A stretch of 64,000 bases of DNA. Source: Parvibium lacunae. GTDB lineage: Bacteria > Pseudomonadota > Gammaproteobacteria > Burkholderiales > Burkholderiaceae_D. Each line of letters begins with the position of its first letter. Position 1 is the stretch's first letter. The translations under genes and the position numbers were made by a program. Below the pieces are notes generated by a model that did no database searches, was not told the origin of the DNA, and saw only the letters and a list, made by a program, of their open reading frames with translations. Below, piece by piece: positions 35,697-46,612 of this stretch. Where the stretch lies: contig NZ_QPGB01000005.1 in NCBI RefSeq assembly GCF_003335215.1, forward strand, positions 62,001 through 126,000. The letters run 5' to 3'.

Positions 35697-38600
35697 TTAA
35701 CCTAGGTTAGGTGCCAACCAGCGCTCAGCGTCTTCTTTGGTAATCCCGCGACGCGCAACGATATCGGCTAATTGGTCATCCCCAATCCGACCTACGTTGA
35801 AGTACTGCGCCTCTGGGTGGCCGAGGTAAAAACCACTCACGGCCGCTGCCGGAATCATGGCGAGGGCATCGGTCAGTTCCATCCCAATCTCATGCGCCCG
35901 CAACACCTCAAACATCGGCTTTTTCACCGTGTGTTCGGGGCAGGCAGGGTAACCAGGGGCAGGGCGAATGCCGCGGTACTTTTCTTTAATCAGTTCAGCG
36001 TTGGTTAAATTTTCTTCGCCAGCATAACCCCAGAACTCCTTACGCACACGCTCATGCAAGCGTTCAGCAAAAGCTTCGGCTAAACGGTCGGCGAGAGATT
36101 TGAGCATGATGGCAGAATAGTCATCATGCTGCGCCTCAAATTTTTTCGCCCGTTCTTCTACGCCAATCCCGGCGGTGACAGCAAACATGCCCACGTAGTC
36201 GGCATACCCCACTGGGGCGACATAATCGGCCAAGCATTTATTCGTTTCACCTGTAGGCTTTTGCGTTTGTTGACGCAGCCCATGCCAGGTCAAGATCGGT
36301 TGCGTACGCGCTTCATCAGCGTACAAAGTAATGTCTTCAGGCGCAGTACGGTTAGCGGGATAGAGCACAAACACGCCATGCGCCTGTAGCCAACGGCCTT
36401 CGACAATTTTCTTCAACATCGCTTGGGCGTCGGCATACACCTTGCGTGCCTGCTCGCCCACAATCTCGTCATCTAAGATCGCGGGGAAAGGCCCGGCCAA
36501 ATCCCACGTTTGGAAGAAGGGAGTCCAGTCGATGTAGTTGACCAATTCCGCTAGATCATAGTTCTTTAGAATCCGGTGGCCAACCGCTTTGGGTTTGGGT
36601 GGCAGAGTGCTGTCCCAATCAATCTGGGGCGCGTTGGCGCGGGCTTGTTCGAGCGTGACTAGCGGCGTGGTTTTCTTGTTGGCGTGCTGCGTGCGCACGC
36701 GCTGGTAGTCAGCATTCAGGTCGGCAATATATTGCGCTTTGCCATCACTCAATAAGCCTTGACACACGCTGACCGCGCGCGATGCATCGGGCACATACAC
36801 CACTGGGCCTGAATAATTGGGGGCGATCTTCACGGCGGTATGCACGCGTGAGGTGGTGGCCCCGCCAATGAGTAAGGGAATCTGCCGCGAGCGGAAATAT
36901 TCGTCACGTTCCATTTCTTTGGCGACATAGGCCATTTCTTCGAGCGAGGGGGTGATGAGGCCGGAGAGGCCAATGATGTCCGCGCCGACTTCTTTGGCTT
37001 TGGCGAGGATCTGCTCGCAGGGCACCATCACGCCCATGTTTTCCACTTCAAAGTTATTACATTGCAGCACCACGGTCACGATGTTTTTGCCGATGTCGTG
37101 CACATCACCTTTGACGGTGGCAATCACGATCTTGCCTTTGGCGCGCACGTCTTCGCCTGCGGCTTGCAGCAGCTTTTTCTCTTCTTCAATGTAGGGAATC
37201 AAGTGCGCGACGGCGGACTTCATGACGCGTGCCGACTTCACCACTTGCGGCAAGAACATTTTGCCCGCGCCAAACAAATCGCCGACGATGTTCATGCCGT
37301 CCATCAACGGCCCTTCAATCACATGCAAAGGACGCTTGCCTTGCGCGGCATAGGCGGCGCGAACTTCTTCCGTGTCCTCGGTAATCCACTGGGTAATGCC
37401 GTGGACGAGCGCATGCGACAGCCGTTTCTCGACCGGCTCACTGCGCCACGCGAGGGTTTCTTCTTCTTTCTTGCCGCCCGCTTTGAGGGTGGCCGCAAAC
37501 TCGATGAGTTTCTCAGTCGGGTCTGCGCCATCAGCGCGTTTTCTGTTTAACACCACGTCCTCAACCAACTCGCGCAAGGTTGGATCAAGATCGTCATACA
37601 CGCCAATCATGCCAGCGTTGACGATGCCCATGGTCATGCCGGCTTTAATCGCGTGATAGAGGAATACGGTGTGAATGGCTTCGCGTGCCGGGTCATTCCC
37701 CCGGAAGGAGAACGAGACATTCGATACCCCGCCAGAAATTTTAGCGTAGGGCAGGTTTTGTTTAATCCAGCGCGTGGCTTCAATAAAATCGACGGCATAG
37801 TTGTTGTGCTCTTCAATTCCGGTAGCGATGGCGAAGATATTGGGATCAAAAATAATGTCTTCCGGCGCGAAGTCAACCTGGTCGACGAGCGTGCGATACG
37901 CCCGTTCGCAAATTTCAATCTTGCGCGCATAGGTGTCCGCTTGGCCTTTTTCATCAAAGGCCATGACCACGGCAGCAGCGCCATACCGCTTGCAGAGTTT
38001 CGCTTGGCGTAGGAACTCGGCTTCGCCTTCTTTGAGCGAAATCGAATTCACAATGGCTTTGCCTTGCACGCATTGCAAGCCCGCTTCGATCACCTCCCAT
38101 TTGGAGCTGTCGATCATCAACGGCACGCGTGAAATATCCGGCTCACTGGCGATGAGATTCAAAAAGCGCACCATCGCCGCTTTGGAATCCAACATGGCTT
38201 CGTCCATGTTGATGTCAATCACCTGTGCGCCGTTTTCCACTTGCTGGCGTGCGACCGCGAGGGCTTCTTCGTATTGCTCGTTGATAATCAAGCGGGCAAA
38301 AGCTTTGGAGCCAGTAACGTTAGTGCGCTCACCGACGTTAACGTACAGCGTGCTGTCGTCAATGTTGAAAGGCTCTAATCCGGCTAAGCGCTGTTTATGG
38401 TCAGGTTGCGGAATCACACGCGGGGCAATCCCGGCGATTTCTTTGGCAATCGCGGCAATATGTTCGGGCGTCGTGCCACAGCAGCCCCCAGCCATGTTCA
38501 GAAAACCGGCTTCGGCGAATTCGCGCACCAGTGAGGAGGTGATCGGTGGCGTTTCATCAAAGCCGGTGTCGCTCATCGGATTGGGTAAGCCCGCATTGGG

Positions 38601-39446
38601 ATACACGCAGATCGGCGCATCACAAATCTTGCTCAGTTCGGCCACATAGGGCCGCATCAGCGCGGCACCGAGGGCGCAGTTCAGGCCAATCGTGATCGGT
38701 TTGGCGTGGCGCACCGAGTTCCAAAATGCCTCTACCGTCTGGCCCGATAAAATGCGGCCGGATGCATCCGTCACCGTGCCCGAGATCATGATCGGCAACT
38801 TAATGCCAATGTCCTCAAATAATTCTTCCAGCGCAAACAGGGCCGCTTTGGCGTTCAAGGTATCGAAAATCGTTTCAACCAAGAACAGATCGACGCCACC
38901 TTCATACAAGGCCTTGGCTTGCTGGTAGTAGGACTGGCGCAAAGCATCAAAGGTGATGTTACGGGCGCCCGGATCATTCACATCCGGTGAAATTGAGGCA
39001 GTTTTGGGCGTTGGGCCAATCGCACCTGCGGCAAAGCGCGGGCGGTCTGGCGTGCTGTACTTGGCGCACGCTGCTTTGGCGAGACGAGCAGCGGCGAGGT
39101 TCATCTCCACTACCAAATCCGCCATGTGGTAATCCTCTTGCGCGACAGTGGTCGCACCAAAGGTATTGGTTTCGATGATGTCCGCACCCGCAGCCAGATA
39201 TTGCTCGTGAATTTCCTGAATAATCTGTGGCTGGGTCAGCACTAGCAATTCGTTGTTGCCTTTGACATCATGCGGAAAATCGGCAAAGCGCGTAAGTTGC
39301 TGTCCATTCTTGCCTCGATACGCTTGTTCATCCAGCTTGTAGCGCTGAATCATGGTGCCCATCGCCCCATCCAAAATCAAAATACGTTGCGTGAACGCAT
39401 GACGAATTTTCGCGAAAACAGGGCTGGCAAGGAGAGGGCTAGACAT
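35697..39446 (-). CDS. metH: Cobalamin-dependent methionine synthase
   Basis: MetH moves a methyl group from methyl-THF to homocysteine through B12. The 1,249 residues hold all four modules in order: the homocysteine domain ([14 protein letters not shown] at the start and zinc cysteines in [12 protein letters not shown]), the folate-binding pterin domain ([15 protein letters not shown]), the B12 cap and Rossmann domains with [10 protein letters not shown] as the cobalamin-ligating DxHxxG, and the C-terminal activation domain. The start is taken at ATG 39446; an in-frame ATG at 39503 would add 19 residues unlike the family. No cobalamin or SAH riboswitch was recognised upstream. Confidence 0.97.
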   Translation of the reverse strand: MSSPLLASPVFAKIRHAFTQRILILDGAMGTMIQRYKLDEQAYRGKNGQQLTRFADFPHDVKGNNELLVLTQPQIIQEIHEQYLAAGADIIETNTFGATTVAQEDYHMADLVVEMNLAAARLAKAACAKYSTPDRPRFAAGAIGPTPKTASISPDVNDPGARNITFDALRQSYYQQAKALYEGGVDLFLVETIFDTLNAKAALFALEELFEDIGIKLPIMISGTVTDASGRILSGQTVEAFWNSVRHAKPITIGLNCALGAALMRPYVAELSKICDAPICVYPNAGLPNPMSDTGFDETPPITSSLVREFAEAGFLNMAGGCCGTTPEHIAAIAKEIAGIAPRVIPQPDHKQRLAGLEPFNIDDSTLYVNVGERTNVTGSKAFARLIINEQYEEALAVARQQVENGAQVIDINMDEAMLDSKAAMVRFLNLIASEPDISRVPLMIDSSKWEVIEAGLQCVQGKAIVNSISLKEGEAEFLRQAKLCKRYGAAAVVMAFDEKGQADTYARKIEICERAYRTLVDQVDFAPEDIIFDPNIFAIATGIEEHNNYAVDFIEATRWIKQNLPYAKISGGVSNVSFSFRGNDPAREAIHTVFLYHAIKAGMTMGIVNAGMIGVYDDLDPTLRELVEDVVLNRKRADGADPTEKLIEFAATLKAGGKKEEETLAWRSEPVEKRLSHALVHGITQWITEDTEEVRAAYAAQGKRPLHVIEGPLMDGMNIVGDLFGAGKMFLPQVVKSARVMKSAVAHLIPYIEEEKKLLQAAGEDVRAKGKIVIATVKGDVHDIGKNIVTVVLQCNNFEVENMGVMVPCEQILAKAKEVGADIIGLSGLITPSLEEMAYVAKEMERDEYFRSRQIPLLIGGATTSRVHTAVKIAPNYSGPVVYVPDASRAVSVCQGLLSDGKAQYIADLNADYQRVRTQHANKKTTPLVTLEQARANAPQIDWDSTLPPKPKAVGHRILKNYDLAELVNYIDWTPFFQTWDLAGPFPAILDDEIVGEQARKVYADAQAMLKKIVEGRWLQAHGVFVLYPANRTAPEDITLYADEARTQPILTWHGLRQQTQKPTGETNKCLADYVAPVGYADYVGMFAVTAGIGVEERAKKFEAQHDDYSAIMLKSLADRLAEAFAERLHERVRKEFWGYAGEENLTNAELIKEKYRGIRPAPGYPACPEHTVKKPMFEVLRAHEIGMELTDALAMIPAAAVSGFYLGHPEAQYFNVGRIGDDQLADIVARRGITKEDAERWLAPNLG

Positions 39447-39554
39447 GATAGAAAGCAAGGCCACTGACCCAGATCGGGTAGCGGCAAAATAGGAAACCGC
39501 CATTTTAACAAAGCCCGCCCGTCTGTGCCGAGCGCGGCAAGCGGTTAATGGTGT

Positions 39555-40316
39555 TTAGAGTTCGCGCTGCTGTAGATCAAACACGGCGACCAGAAAAAGC
39601 AGACCGACATACAATAGCCATTGCCAGAGAGGCGTCTGCAATACCCCCCATGCGGGGGTTGCCGCCAATAGCCAGGTTGTCTGCGTAAACTGCTCAAACT
39701 TGGGTACGAGCGCATCAATCAATTGCATCAGGTACACCAACCCGACACTCGTCTCACCCGGTGCAATCAGCGGTGAGCGGGTTTCACTCAAGGATAACCA
39801 GACTGAGGAAAAGCGCCCCAGACTGTAGACCATAAGGCAGGCGAACAAGGCCCGCGGTAAATGGCGCAACACCAGGGCCAGCAAATAGGCGATGGCAGCC
39901 AATAAACTGCATTCCAGAGCAAGGCTCAGGTGCCAAACCAAGGTGGTCGGGCGTGGCCAAATCAGCCACACCAGCGCCCCTAAACAAAGGGCAGTGAGGC
40001 CCGCTACCACCATGTGTCCCGCCATTCGCCCCGCCAGCCATTGCCAGCGGCTCAAGGCATGTGCCAGTAATACCCAGTGCTGGCGCTCTTCCATTTCGCG
40101 AACGGTTTGGGCACACACCTGAAAAATAACCACCAGCATCGCCAGTAAACGCAGCAGTGGCGCAACCATGCTCACCTCGACCAGGTGTTGCTCAATTAAG
40201 GCCAATTGCGCAACAAATGCCCCGATCGCTAAACTTAACAGCACGATACCCAACCAAAGGTAGGGCAAGCGGGTGCGATAAGCCTCAAGGATTGTTAATC
40301 TTAAAATGGGTAACAT
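39555..40316 (-). CDS. ABC-2 type permease-like membrane protein
   Basis: A 253-residue integral membrane protein with about six hydrophobic segments, starting MLPILRLTILEAYRTRLPYLWLG and followed by an ABC-2 permease-like loop VCAQTVREMEERQHWVLLAHALSRWQWLAGRM. This resembles permeases that work with an ATPase such as those of the NosF/YhiH type, but no ATPase gene is next to it. A longer frame reaches 40439, but the extra 41 residues are unlikely. It lies 51-108 bp upstream of metH on the same strand, depending on the metH start, and the two may be co-transcribed. Confidence 0.7.
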   Translation of the reverse strand: MLPILRLTILEAYRTRLPYLWLGIVLLSLAIGAFVAQLALIEQHLVEVSMVAPLLRLLAMLVVIFQVCAQTVREMEERQHWVLLAHALSRWQWLAGRMAGHMVVAGLTALCLGALVWLIWPRPTTLVWHLSLALECSLLAAIAYLLALVLRHLPRALFACLMVYSLGRFSSVWLSLSETRSPLIAPGETSVGLVYLMQLIDALVPKFEQFTQTTWLLAATPAWGVLQTPLWQWLLYVGLLFLVAVFDLQQREL

Positions 40317-40554
40317 AGTCGTTTTATGTTCTGACACATTGCGATCGCCATGACGCTGCTTGCACGCTCTCATCACGACACAGGTTGGCATATTATGGCG
40401 ATTTACTGGCTGGAACGCCAATGCGGCGTTAAGCGCCACGATACGCGCAGGAGGCGTGATGGCTGACTACCAAAATTTCAGTGCAGTCCGCGTTTCATTT
40501 CGTGTCATCGTGGCTTATTGATCTTAGGAAACACCGCTTCTTTATCGCTAGCTC

Positions 40555-41628
40555 ATGACACGCTCTACTCACCCAAAAATCCAGCGCTTTTGTGAACGCT
40601 TTGGTCTGCAGGCCCCGATTTTGTTGGCACCTATGGCAGGGCTTTCTCCCCCGGCTTTGTCTATCGCGGTGATGCAAGCCGGTGGCATGGGGGCGTGTGG
40701 CGCCTTACTCATGTCGCCCGCAGCCATCGCAGATTGGGCTACGGCTGTCCGTACGCAACACAGTGGCCCTTTCAACATGAACTTATGGATTCCTGACCCC
40801 GCTCCCGTCCGGGATCGGGCCCATGAACAACGCCTGCGCGATTTCCTCGGTCACTGGGGGCCAGCCCTCGGCCCCGATGCGGGCGACGCGACACCCCCTG
40901 ATTTTCAGGCACAGTGTGAAGCTATGTTGGCCGTCCGACCCGCTGTCATTTCGTCGGTGATGGGTCTTTACCCACCCGACTTCGTCGCCGCCCTCAAAGC
41001 GGCTGGGATGACCTGGTTTGCGAACGTGTCGACTGTGACGGAAGCCCTGGCGGCACAGGCGGCTGGGGCTGAGGTGATTGTGGCGCAAGGGATGGAAGCT
41101 GGCGGCCATCGCGGTTGCTTTGATGCGCAGCAGGCAGAAAGTCAGTTGGTTGGCCTGTTCGCCCTGCTACCGGCGATTGTCGATGCGGTAACGCTGCCTG
41201 TCGTTGCCACAGGCGGCATTGCGGATGCACGCGGTATCGCCGCCGCCATTGCGTTGGGGGCCAGCGCGGTACAAATCGGCTCTGGCTTTATGCGCTGCCC
41301 CGAAGCCCAGCTGCCTGGCGCTTGGGCGGCGGCGATGGCGCACGCCAAGCCTGAGGACACCGTCTTAACCCGCGCCTTTAGCGGACGGGCGGGGCGCAGT
41401 TTAATCACCGAGTATGTGCGCGCCAGCCAGGCAGACAATGCACCACAACCCGCGCCGTATCCCGTCCAGCGGAGCCTGACGCGTGCGATGCGTGAAGCAG
41501 CGATTCAGCACAATACCCTAGCGGGGATGCAAGCCTGGGCTGGCCAAGCCAGCTACCTAGCCCAAGCCAAACCCGCCCAGCAGCACTTAACCGAGCTCTG
41601 GGCTGACGCACAACGCTTGATGCCTTAG
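40555..41628 (+). CDS. Nitronate monooxygenase (2-nitropropane dioxygenase family)
   Basis: A 357-residue FMN-dependent TIM-barrel protein. APILLAPMAGLSPPALSIAVMQAGGMG is the typical N-terminal block, GAEVIVAQGMEAGGHRG is the FMN-phosphate and catalytic region, and PVVATGGIADARGIAAAIALGASAVQIGSGFM is the C-terminal phosphate-binding block. The family oxidises alkyl nitronates such as propionate-3-nitronate. It is a single gene, divergent from the orphan permease gene. Confidence 0.9.
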   Translation: MTRSTHPKIQRFCERFGLQAPILLAPMAGLSPPALSIAVMQAGGMGACGALLMSPAAIADWATAVRTQHSGPFNMNLWIPDPAPVRDRAHEQRLRDFLGHWGPALGPDAGDATPPDFQAQCEAMLAVRPAVISSVMGLYPPDFVAALKAAGMTWFANVSTVTEALAAQAAGAEVIVAQGMEAGGHRGCFDAQQAESQLVGLFALLPAIVDAVTLPVVATGGIADARGIAAAIALGASAVQIGSGFMRCPEAQLPGAWAAAMAHAKPEDTVLTRAFSGRAGRSLITEYVRASQADNAPQPAPYPVQRSLTRAMREAAIQHNTLAGMQAWAGQASYLAQAKPAQQHLTELWADAQRLMP

Positions 41629-41652
41629 GGAATAGCTCAGGCTGCTGGCCCC

Positions 41653-43236
41653 TTAACTCGCATTGCGGGCGCTGACTTCTTGCAAATGTGCCGCCAATCC
41701 CGCTAATTGATTGGCTGCAGTCGCAACTTGGTGCACACTGAGCCCGTTTTCTTCGGCGCTACGCGAAATTTTTTCAATATCTTGTGCAATCGTTTCGCTG
41801 GTATGCGCCTGCTCTTCAATCGTACTATTTAAACTGTCGATACCTTGATTGGTCATTTCAAACAAGGCAGACACATTTGACAGGGTGTTGGCGACGGCAT
41901 CCATCGCCTGCTTTCCTGTCGCCAGAAAATCGAGTGAATACGTAACCGACTGCTTCACCCCGGTTGCGCCCTGCACGATCTTATTGGTGATTTGACTGAT
42001 TTCCCCAGCAGCTTCCGAGGATTTAATGGCCAAGGAACGTACTTCGTCAGCCACCACCGCAAAGCCCCGGCCTTGCTCACCGGCGCGGGCCGCTTCGATT
42101 GCTGCATTGAGCGCTAACAAGTTAGTTTGTTTGGCTAATTCTGTGACCTGCTGCACCATACGATTAATCGCCTGGGTATCGGTATCGAACTGATTTGCCG
42201 CTGTTGAAATCGACTCGACGGTGGTCGCGACCGTATGAATTTTTTCCTGTAGCGCTTGCGTGGCGACCATCCCTTCCCGCATTTTCTGTACGCTTTCATT
42301 GGCAGCCGTGCTGACTTCTCTGACGCCATCGGCGACCGAACGCACGCTGACGGCAAATTCTTCAATACTGGCCGCCGTGCGCATCACCGAATCGTGTTGC
42401 TCTTCCGTATTTTGCGCGACTTGATGGGCTGCAGTTTGTAGCGACTGCGACGATTGCATGACGTCTCGCGCCTGCTCCAAGACATCGCGGGCTGTGCCAC
42501 GGTTGGTTAGCATCAGGGCGTTATAAACCCGCGCCAGATGGGCAATTTCTGAATCCCCCTGCGCGGCTTCTTGAATCCGCTGAAATTGCCCGGTCGCTTG
42601 CATCGCCATCATTGTCTGGGTAATTGCTGCCAATGGCTGCAATACCCAATGCTGTAAAGCCCCAAACAAAGCCCCTGTCGCCACCAGACCAACCAGAAAC
42701 AGCAACCACAATGGCCCGCCCAAAGCAGCACAAAGTAAGACGGCCATGCCACCCGCGGCACCGATTGCCGCCATGCGCGTTGCGATGCTGTGCAGCCAAA
42801 ACTTCTTGGGTTTGCTGCGTGCGGGTTGCATCCCTAGCAGGCGATAGCGCGCCTCGGCTTGCTGCACTTGCTCCCGGCTGGGTTTGGTACGGACTGAAAC
42901 ATAGCCAGTGATTTGGCCCAGTGCATCCGCCACTGGCGTGACGTTCGCCTCAACCCAATAATGATCGCCATTTTTGCAGCGATTTTTAACAATGCCGTTC
43001 CATAGGCGTCCCGCCTGGATGGAAGCCCACATATCAGCAAAGGCGGCAGGCGGCATGTCTGGATGCCGCAAGATATTGTGTGGCTGGCCGATTAACTCTT
43101 CTTTACTGTAGCCACTGATGTCGATGAAATCGGTGTTGGCATCAAGGATCCGCCCCTTGTCATCACTGGTCGAAATAATAATGGCCCCATCACGATACAC
43201 ATGCTCTTGTTGGGTGACTGGTGTATTTTTGCGCAC
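41653..43236 (-). CDS. Aer-like PAS methyl-accepting chemotaxis receptor
   Basis: A 527-residue receptor. An N-terminal PAS domain of the Aer type ([33 protein letters not shown], and [21 protein letters not shown]) suggests redox or oxygen sensing through bound FAD. Two membrane helices follow ([38 protein letters not shown]), then a HAMP-like linker and the signalling hairpin [28 protein letters not shown]. The start is GTG 43236, because GGGAG lies 7 nt upstream and the protein then begins like Aer. No other chemotaxis gene is nearby. Confidence 0.9.
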   Translation of the reverse strand: MRKNTPVTQQEHVYRDGAIIISTSDDKGRILDANTDFIDISGYSKEELIGQPHNILRHPDMPPAAFADMWASIQAGRLWNGIVKNRCKNGDHYWVEANVTPVADALGQITGYVSVRTKPSREQVQQAEARYRLLGMQPARSKPKKFWLHSIATRMAAIGAAGGMAVLLCAALGGPLWLLFLVGLVATGALFGALQHWVLQPLAAITQTMMAMQATGQFQRIQEAAQGDSEIAHLARVYNALMLTNRGTARDVLEQARDVMQSSQSLQTAAHQVAQNTEEQHDSVMRTAASIEEFAVSVRSVADGVREVSTAANESVQKMREGMVATQALQEKIHTVATTVESISTAANQFDTDTQAINRMVQQVTELAKQTNLLALNAAIEAARAGEQGRGFAVVADEVRSLAIKSSEAAGEISQITNKIVQGATGVKQSVTYSLDFLATGKQAMDAVANTLSNVSALFEMTNQGIDSLNSTIEEQAHTSETIAQDIEKISRSAEENGLSVHQVATAANQLAGLAAHLQEVSARNAS

Positions 43237-43320
43237 GACAACACTCCCGCTTCGATTATGGCTTCTTGTGTTATCGACCGATCCCAGCAAAGTTTGAGGT
43301 CGGCAACCGCGAATCTTGCC

Positions 43321-44244
43321 CTAAAAAAGGGATTCGCCGGTGCGGGTTGTTAACCACTCTAGCGCCAACATACCTGCATGCGAGTTACCGCTGGGTGCGA
43401 GTGCTGGCGACCAGACACAGACTGTCCAGTGCCCGGGCAGCACAGCAACAATACCGCCACCCACCCCGCTTTTAGCCGGCAACCCAACCCGATAAGCAAA
43501 TTCGCCCGCAGCATCATAGGTTCCACACGTCAGCATCAACGCCGTCAACCGTTTCGCCGAGCTAGTATCCAGAATCTCTTTCTCCAACCAGGGCGCACGC
43601 CCCTGATTGGCGAGGAAAGCCACTGCATACGCCAAATCGACACAAGACATTTCAATTGCACAATGGCGGCAATAAGCATGAATCACCTGTTCTGGCTGAT
43701 TTTCCAGGTTACCGAAACTTTTCATAAAGTGGGTCATCGCCAAATTACGGTGGCCGGTTTGAATTTCTGACTGGGCAACCTGGGGGTTGTATGCGAGGTC
43801 TGCTGTGTTAGCCAAGCGCCGGAGAAATTGCACCAAAGCTTGCTCGGGCTGCACAAAGCGACTGGTGAGAATATCGGTGACCACCAGCGCACCGGCATTA
43901 ATAAAAGGGTTTCGTGGAATTCCGTTTTCGACTTCTAATTGCACCAAGGAATTAAAGGCTGTTCCAGAAGGCTCGCGCCCTACCCGTTGCCATAAATATT
44001 CGCCCATTAACTGAAAAGCCAAGGTCGTGGAGAATAATTTGGAGATCGATTGAATCGAAAACCGTTGCTGTGCCTGTCCGACTTGATAGAGTTGATTGGT
44101 CGGCAGATGATAGAGCGCCATGCCAAAAGCCCTGGGGTCAGCCGCCGCCAGCTCGGGAATATAGGTAGCGACTTGGCCCTGACCTAACTCAGGTTGAATA
44201 TCTGCCGCAATCGACGCCAGGATTGCTTGGTAGTTGGTGGTCAT
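43321..44244 (-). CDS. glsA: Glutaminase
   Basis: Converts glutamine to glutamate and ammonia. The 307-residue protein has the serine-dependent beta-lactamase-like fold, with the catalytic SxxK in FSIQSISKLFSTTLAF, the NPFINAGALVVTD block, and KSGVGGGIVAVLPG near the C-terminus. A GGAGAA Shine-Dalgarno sequence precedes the ATG. It follows the Y-family polymerase gene by 26 bp on the same strand, so it may be read from the same SOS-controlled promoter. Confidence 0.95.
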   Translation of the reverse strand: MTTNYQAILASIAADIQPELGQGQVATYIPELAAADPRAFGMALYHLPTNQLYQVGQAQQRFSIQSISKLFSTTLAFQLMGEYLWQRVGREPSGTAFNSLVQLEVENGIPRNPFINAGALVVTDILTSRFVQPEQALVQFLRRLANTADLAYNPQVAQSEIQTGHRNLAMTHFMKSFGNLENQPEQVIHAYCRHCAIEMSCVDLAYAVAFLANQGRAPWLEKEILDTSSAKRLTALMLTCGTYDAAGEFAYRVGLPAKSGVGGGIVAVLPGHWTVCVWSPALAPSGNSHAGMLALEWLTTRTGESLF

Positions 44245-44270
44245 CGGTTCTCCTTGGGATGCCGCCCATT

Positions 44271-45536
44271 TTAAGCCTCTGTCTCGATATCGGGAATCCG
44301 ATTAAAGGCAATTCGCATCGGTGCGCTATCGCGACTGTGATGGGCGCTGCCAAAATACACGGTATTTTTACCAAAGCGCTGATTCAAACGATCTAACACA
44401 GCCGCCACATCAGGTCTCGTGGTCGGCTGCTCAAACAAATCCGCTGTGGTTTGGTGAGGCTGGCGCAAGCCAAATAAGCCAATCCCAACCTTAAGCGGCT
44501 GGCGCTTCTGCTGTGCCAACATGAGAAAATCTTTGTCCCATAAGTCACGCAAAGTAGCGAGCAAAGCGGGCGTGCTATTGGTCGCCGCAAAACGAATTTC
44601 TGCACTCCATTTATGCCGATCGACCATGCGGACACCAAGATACATCGCCGTCGCCAACAAATTTTCCTTGCGTAACCGCATCGCTGCTTTTTGCATAAGC
44701 CGATCCAGCACGCCCAAGGCGCCCGCCAAGGTTCTTTCATGCGGCGGGAGCACATGCGAATGGGTAATAGATTGCCGCTCACGGGCGGGTAAGCGGCGCT
44801 CCAGCCCGCGCAGGCGATCATAAAAATCCAAGCCAGCCACCCCACCCCAAATAATTCGCATTTGCGCGGGATTCAGTTGCCATAATTGGCCGATTGAATG
44901 CACGCCATAGGCAGCCAACCGCTGCGCCATGCGGGGGCCGATGCCGCTGAGACGCTGCGCGGGCAGCGCGGCAATTTTTGCAGGCAAATCTTGAGCCTGC
45001 AAGATAACAAGGCCGTCTGGTTTTTGCATTTCAGAGGCTAATTTGGCTAGCAATCCATTCGGCGCAATGCCCACCGACGTACGCATGCAGGCCCCCAGCT
45101 CATCACAAATGGCTTCCTTAAGTTGCACCCCGATTTGCCGTGCCCGGCTGGGTGACTGCCAGCGGGCCGGTAAAGCGCAACGCATTTCATCAATCGACAA
45201 CACCTCCTGCAACGGCACCACCTGATCAATCACCTTTAAGGCGCGCTGGTGAAACTCGACATAAACCGCGTGCCGCGCCTCGATCAACACTAGCTCAGGA
45301 CAAAGACGGCGCGCTTGGGCCACACCGACCCCGGTCGTTACGCCAAACGCCTTGGCCTCATAGCTCGCCGCAATACAACAGGTGCTGTCGGCCATCAAGG
45401 GCACAACCGCAACCGGCCGGCCCCGTAAGTTTTTATCTAATTGCTGCTCAACAGAGGCAAAGTAGGCATTAAAATCCAGCAATAAGTACCCTAATGTCTC
45501 TTGGGGCGCGGCCCCTAACCAGGCGTCACCAGTCAT
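44271..45536 (-). CDS. SOS-controlled Y-family DNA polymerase (Pol IV/UmuC-like)
   Basis: A 421-residue translesion polymerase. The palm motifs are present: YLLLDFNAYFASVEQQ near the N-terminus and LSIDEMRCAL with the catalytic SIDE. The fingers block ASYEAKAFGVTTG and thumb HhH LSGIGPRMAQRLAAYGV are normal, followed by a little-finger domain. It could be a second DinB or a UmuC without its own UmuD; no umuD is adjacent and I see no extra UmuC tail. ATG 45536 has GGAG at 5 nt, and that GGAG is the end of the palindrome around the LexA box. A GTG at 45542 is less likely. Confidence 0.85.
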   Translation of the reverse strand: MTGDAWLGAAPQETLGYLLLDFNAYFASVEQQLDKNLRGRPVAVVPLMADSTCCIAASYEAKAFGVTTGVGVAQARRLCPELVLIEARHAVYVEFHQRALKVIDQVVPLQEVLSIDEMRCALPARWQSPSRARQIGVQLKEAICDELGACMRTSVGIAPNGLLAKLASEMQKPDGLVILQAQDLPAKIAALPAQRLSGIGPRMAQRLAAYGVHSIGQLWQLNPAQMRIIWGGVAGLDFYDRLRGLERRLPARERQSITHSHVLPPHERTLAGALGVLDRLMQKAAMRLRKENLLATAMYLGVRMVDRHKWSAEIRFAATNSTPALLATLRDLWDKDFLMLAQQKRQPLKVGIGLFGLRQPHQTTADLFEQPTTRPDVAAVLDRLNQRFGKNTVYFGSAHHSRDSAPMRIAFNRIPDIETEA

Positions 45537-45549
45537 TCTCACTCCAATA

Positions 45550-45569
45550 TACTGTTTTTATATACAGTA
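45550..45569. promoter_or_regulatory. LexA (SOS) box
   Basis: TACTGT, eight AT bases, ACAGTA: CTGT (45552-45555) and ACAG (45564-45567) are exactly 8 bp apart, the consensus LexA site. The inverted symmetry is perfect and extends to 14-bp arms (45542-45577). It lies between the Y-family polymerase gene (14 bp away) and the divergent lipoprotein gene, so LexA could control both. Confidence 0.9.
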
Positions 45570-45604
45570 TATTGGAGAAATTACTTTTTGCCCAAGCGGT
45601 TGCT

Positions 45605-46552
45605 ATGATGACTCAACTTTTCCGTTTCGCGCCGCTGTGGCTCACGCGCTGGGGTGCCCCCTGTACGCGCTCTGCTAGGCGCTGGCACTTCGCAGGATTG
45701 CTAGTGCTTACTTTGGGCCTGACAGGCTGCAGTGCCGTAAAGCTCACTTACCAAAATTTGGATACGCTTATTCTCTTTTGGCTCAATCGTTATGTGGCGC
45801 TAGATGGCTCGCAGGAAACCTGGGCAAAAGAACGGATCACACAATACTTGCAGTGGCATCGGCAAACCCAGCTCCCGCTCTATGTCACCCAACTTGAGAG
45901 CCTGCAACTGCAATTACAACAAGGGGACGTTAAACTGGCCGATGCGCGGCGGCTGAATCAAACCTTGCGCCAGTTTGGCGTCACCCTGCTTGAGCAAGCC
46001 TTACCCGATTTGGTTGAGCTCAGTTTCCGCTTACGGCCCGAGCAACTAACGCAACTGGAACAGCGCTTTCAAAAAGACAACAAAACTTATCGCCAAACTT
46101 TTTTAGCTCCCCCTCCGGCGGAGCGCCTGCAAGCACGTGCTGAAAAAATGCTTGACCGCATCGGTTGGTTGGTCGATCTCAACCGGTCACAGGCCCAAGA
46201 GATTCGTCAACTCACCGCACAGTATCCGGTTAATCTTTTCACACCGCTCGAAGAGCGCCAAGCCCGCCAACAAGAGGTGTTGGATCTCCTGCGGCAAGTT
46301 CAACAAGGCAATCTCGATCGTGAGCAAACGAAGCAGCGCCTACACCATCTCTTCCAAGCGGTACCCTTACTCAGCCAGGATGAGGGACGGCGCAATATTT
46401 TGCGCGACAACGTGGAAAAAAATCTCTTGATTACCCAAGCGACACTCGCCCTGCTCACGCCGGAGCAGCGCCAGCAAAGCGCTAAGAAGCTTGCAAACTG
46501 GGCACGTGATCTGCGTGATCTGCAGCGAGAAGGCCAAGGGGCGACACGGTAA
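45605..46552 (+). CDS. DUF6279-type lipoprotein
   Basis: A 315-residue exported lipoprotein. The signal segment ends in the lipobox LTGC (about residue 40), then SAVKLTYQNLDTLILFWLNRYVALDGSQE and a long helical, Gln/Arg/Leu-rich body. This layout matches the DUF6279 lipoproteins of betaproteobacteria, whose function I do not know. The start is ATG 45605; an ATG three bases on is equivalent. Divergent from the Y-family polymerase across a shared LexA box. Confidence 0.82.
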   Translation: MMTQLFRFAPLWLTRWGAPCTRSARRWHFAGLLVLTLGLTGCSAVKLTYQNLDTLILFWLNRYVALDGSQETWAKERITQYLQWHRQTQLPLYVTQLESLQLQLQQGDVKLADARRLNQTLRQFGVTLLEQALPDLVELSFRLRPEQLTQLEQRFQKDNKTYRQTFLAPPPAERLQARAEKMLDRIGWLVDLNRSQAQEIRQLTAQYPVNLFTPLEERQARQQEVLDLLRQVQQGNLDREQTKQRLHHLFQAVPLLSQDEGRRNILRDNVEKNLLITQATLALLTPEQRQQSAKKLANWARDLRDLQREGQGATR

Positions 46553-46557
46553 TAGGC

Positions 46558-46609
46558 GGGGTAGCAGCCGCTGTTACTCCAGCGCAAAACTAGCTCTGTT
46601 GCTTTTTTT
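46558..46609 (+). terminator. Probable terminator after the DUF6279 lipoprotein gene
   Basis: A 10-bp stem (46558-46567 with 46571-46580, including two G-U pairs) with a 3-nt loop lies just after the stop codon. A run of seven T lies further on at 46603-46609. The gap between stem and T-run makes it an imperfect intrinsic terminator. Confidence 0.4.
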
Positions 46610-46612
46610 AAA

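Noticed and set aside
35772-39178. Long frames antisense to metH (up to 238 codons)
   Set aside because: They are shadows of a strongly biased coding sequence; metH is intact with all four domains.
39447-39554. Cobalamin or SAH riboswitch upstream of metH
   Set aside because: The short gap has none of the conserved blocks of either class.
44271-45536. Y-family polymerase as the UmuC half of a umuDC operon
   Set aside because: No umuD-like gene lies upstream; the divergent gene is a lipoprotein.
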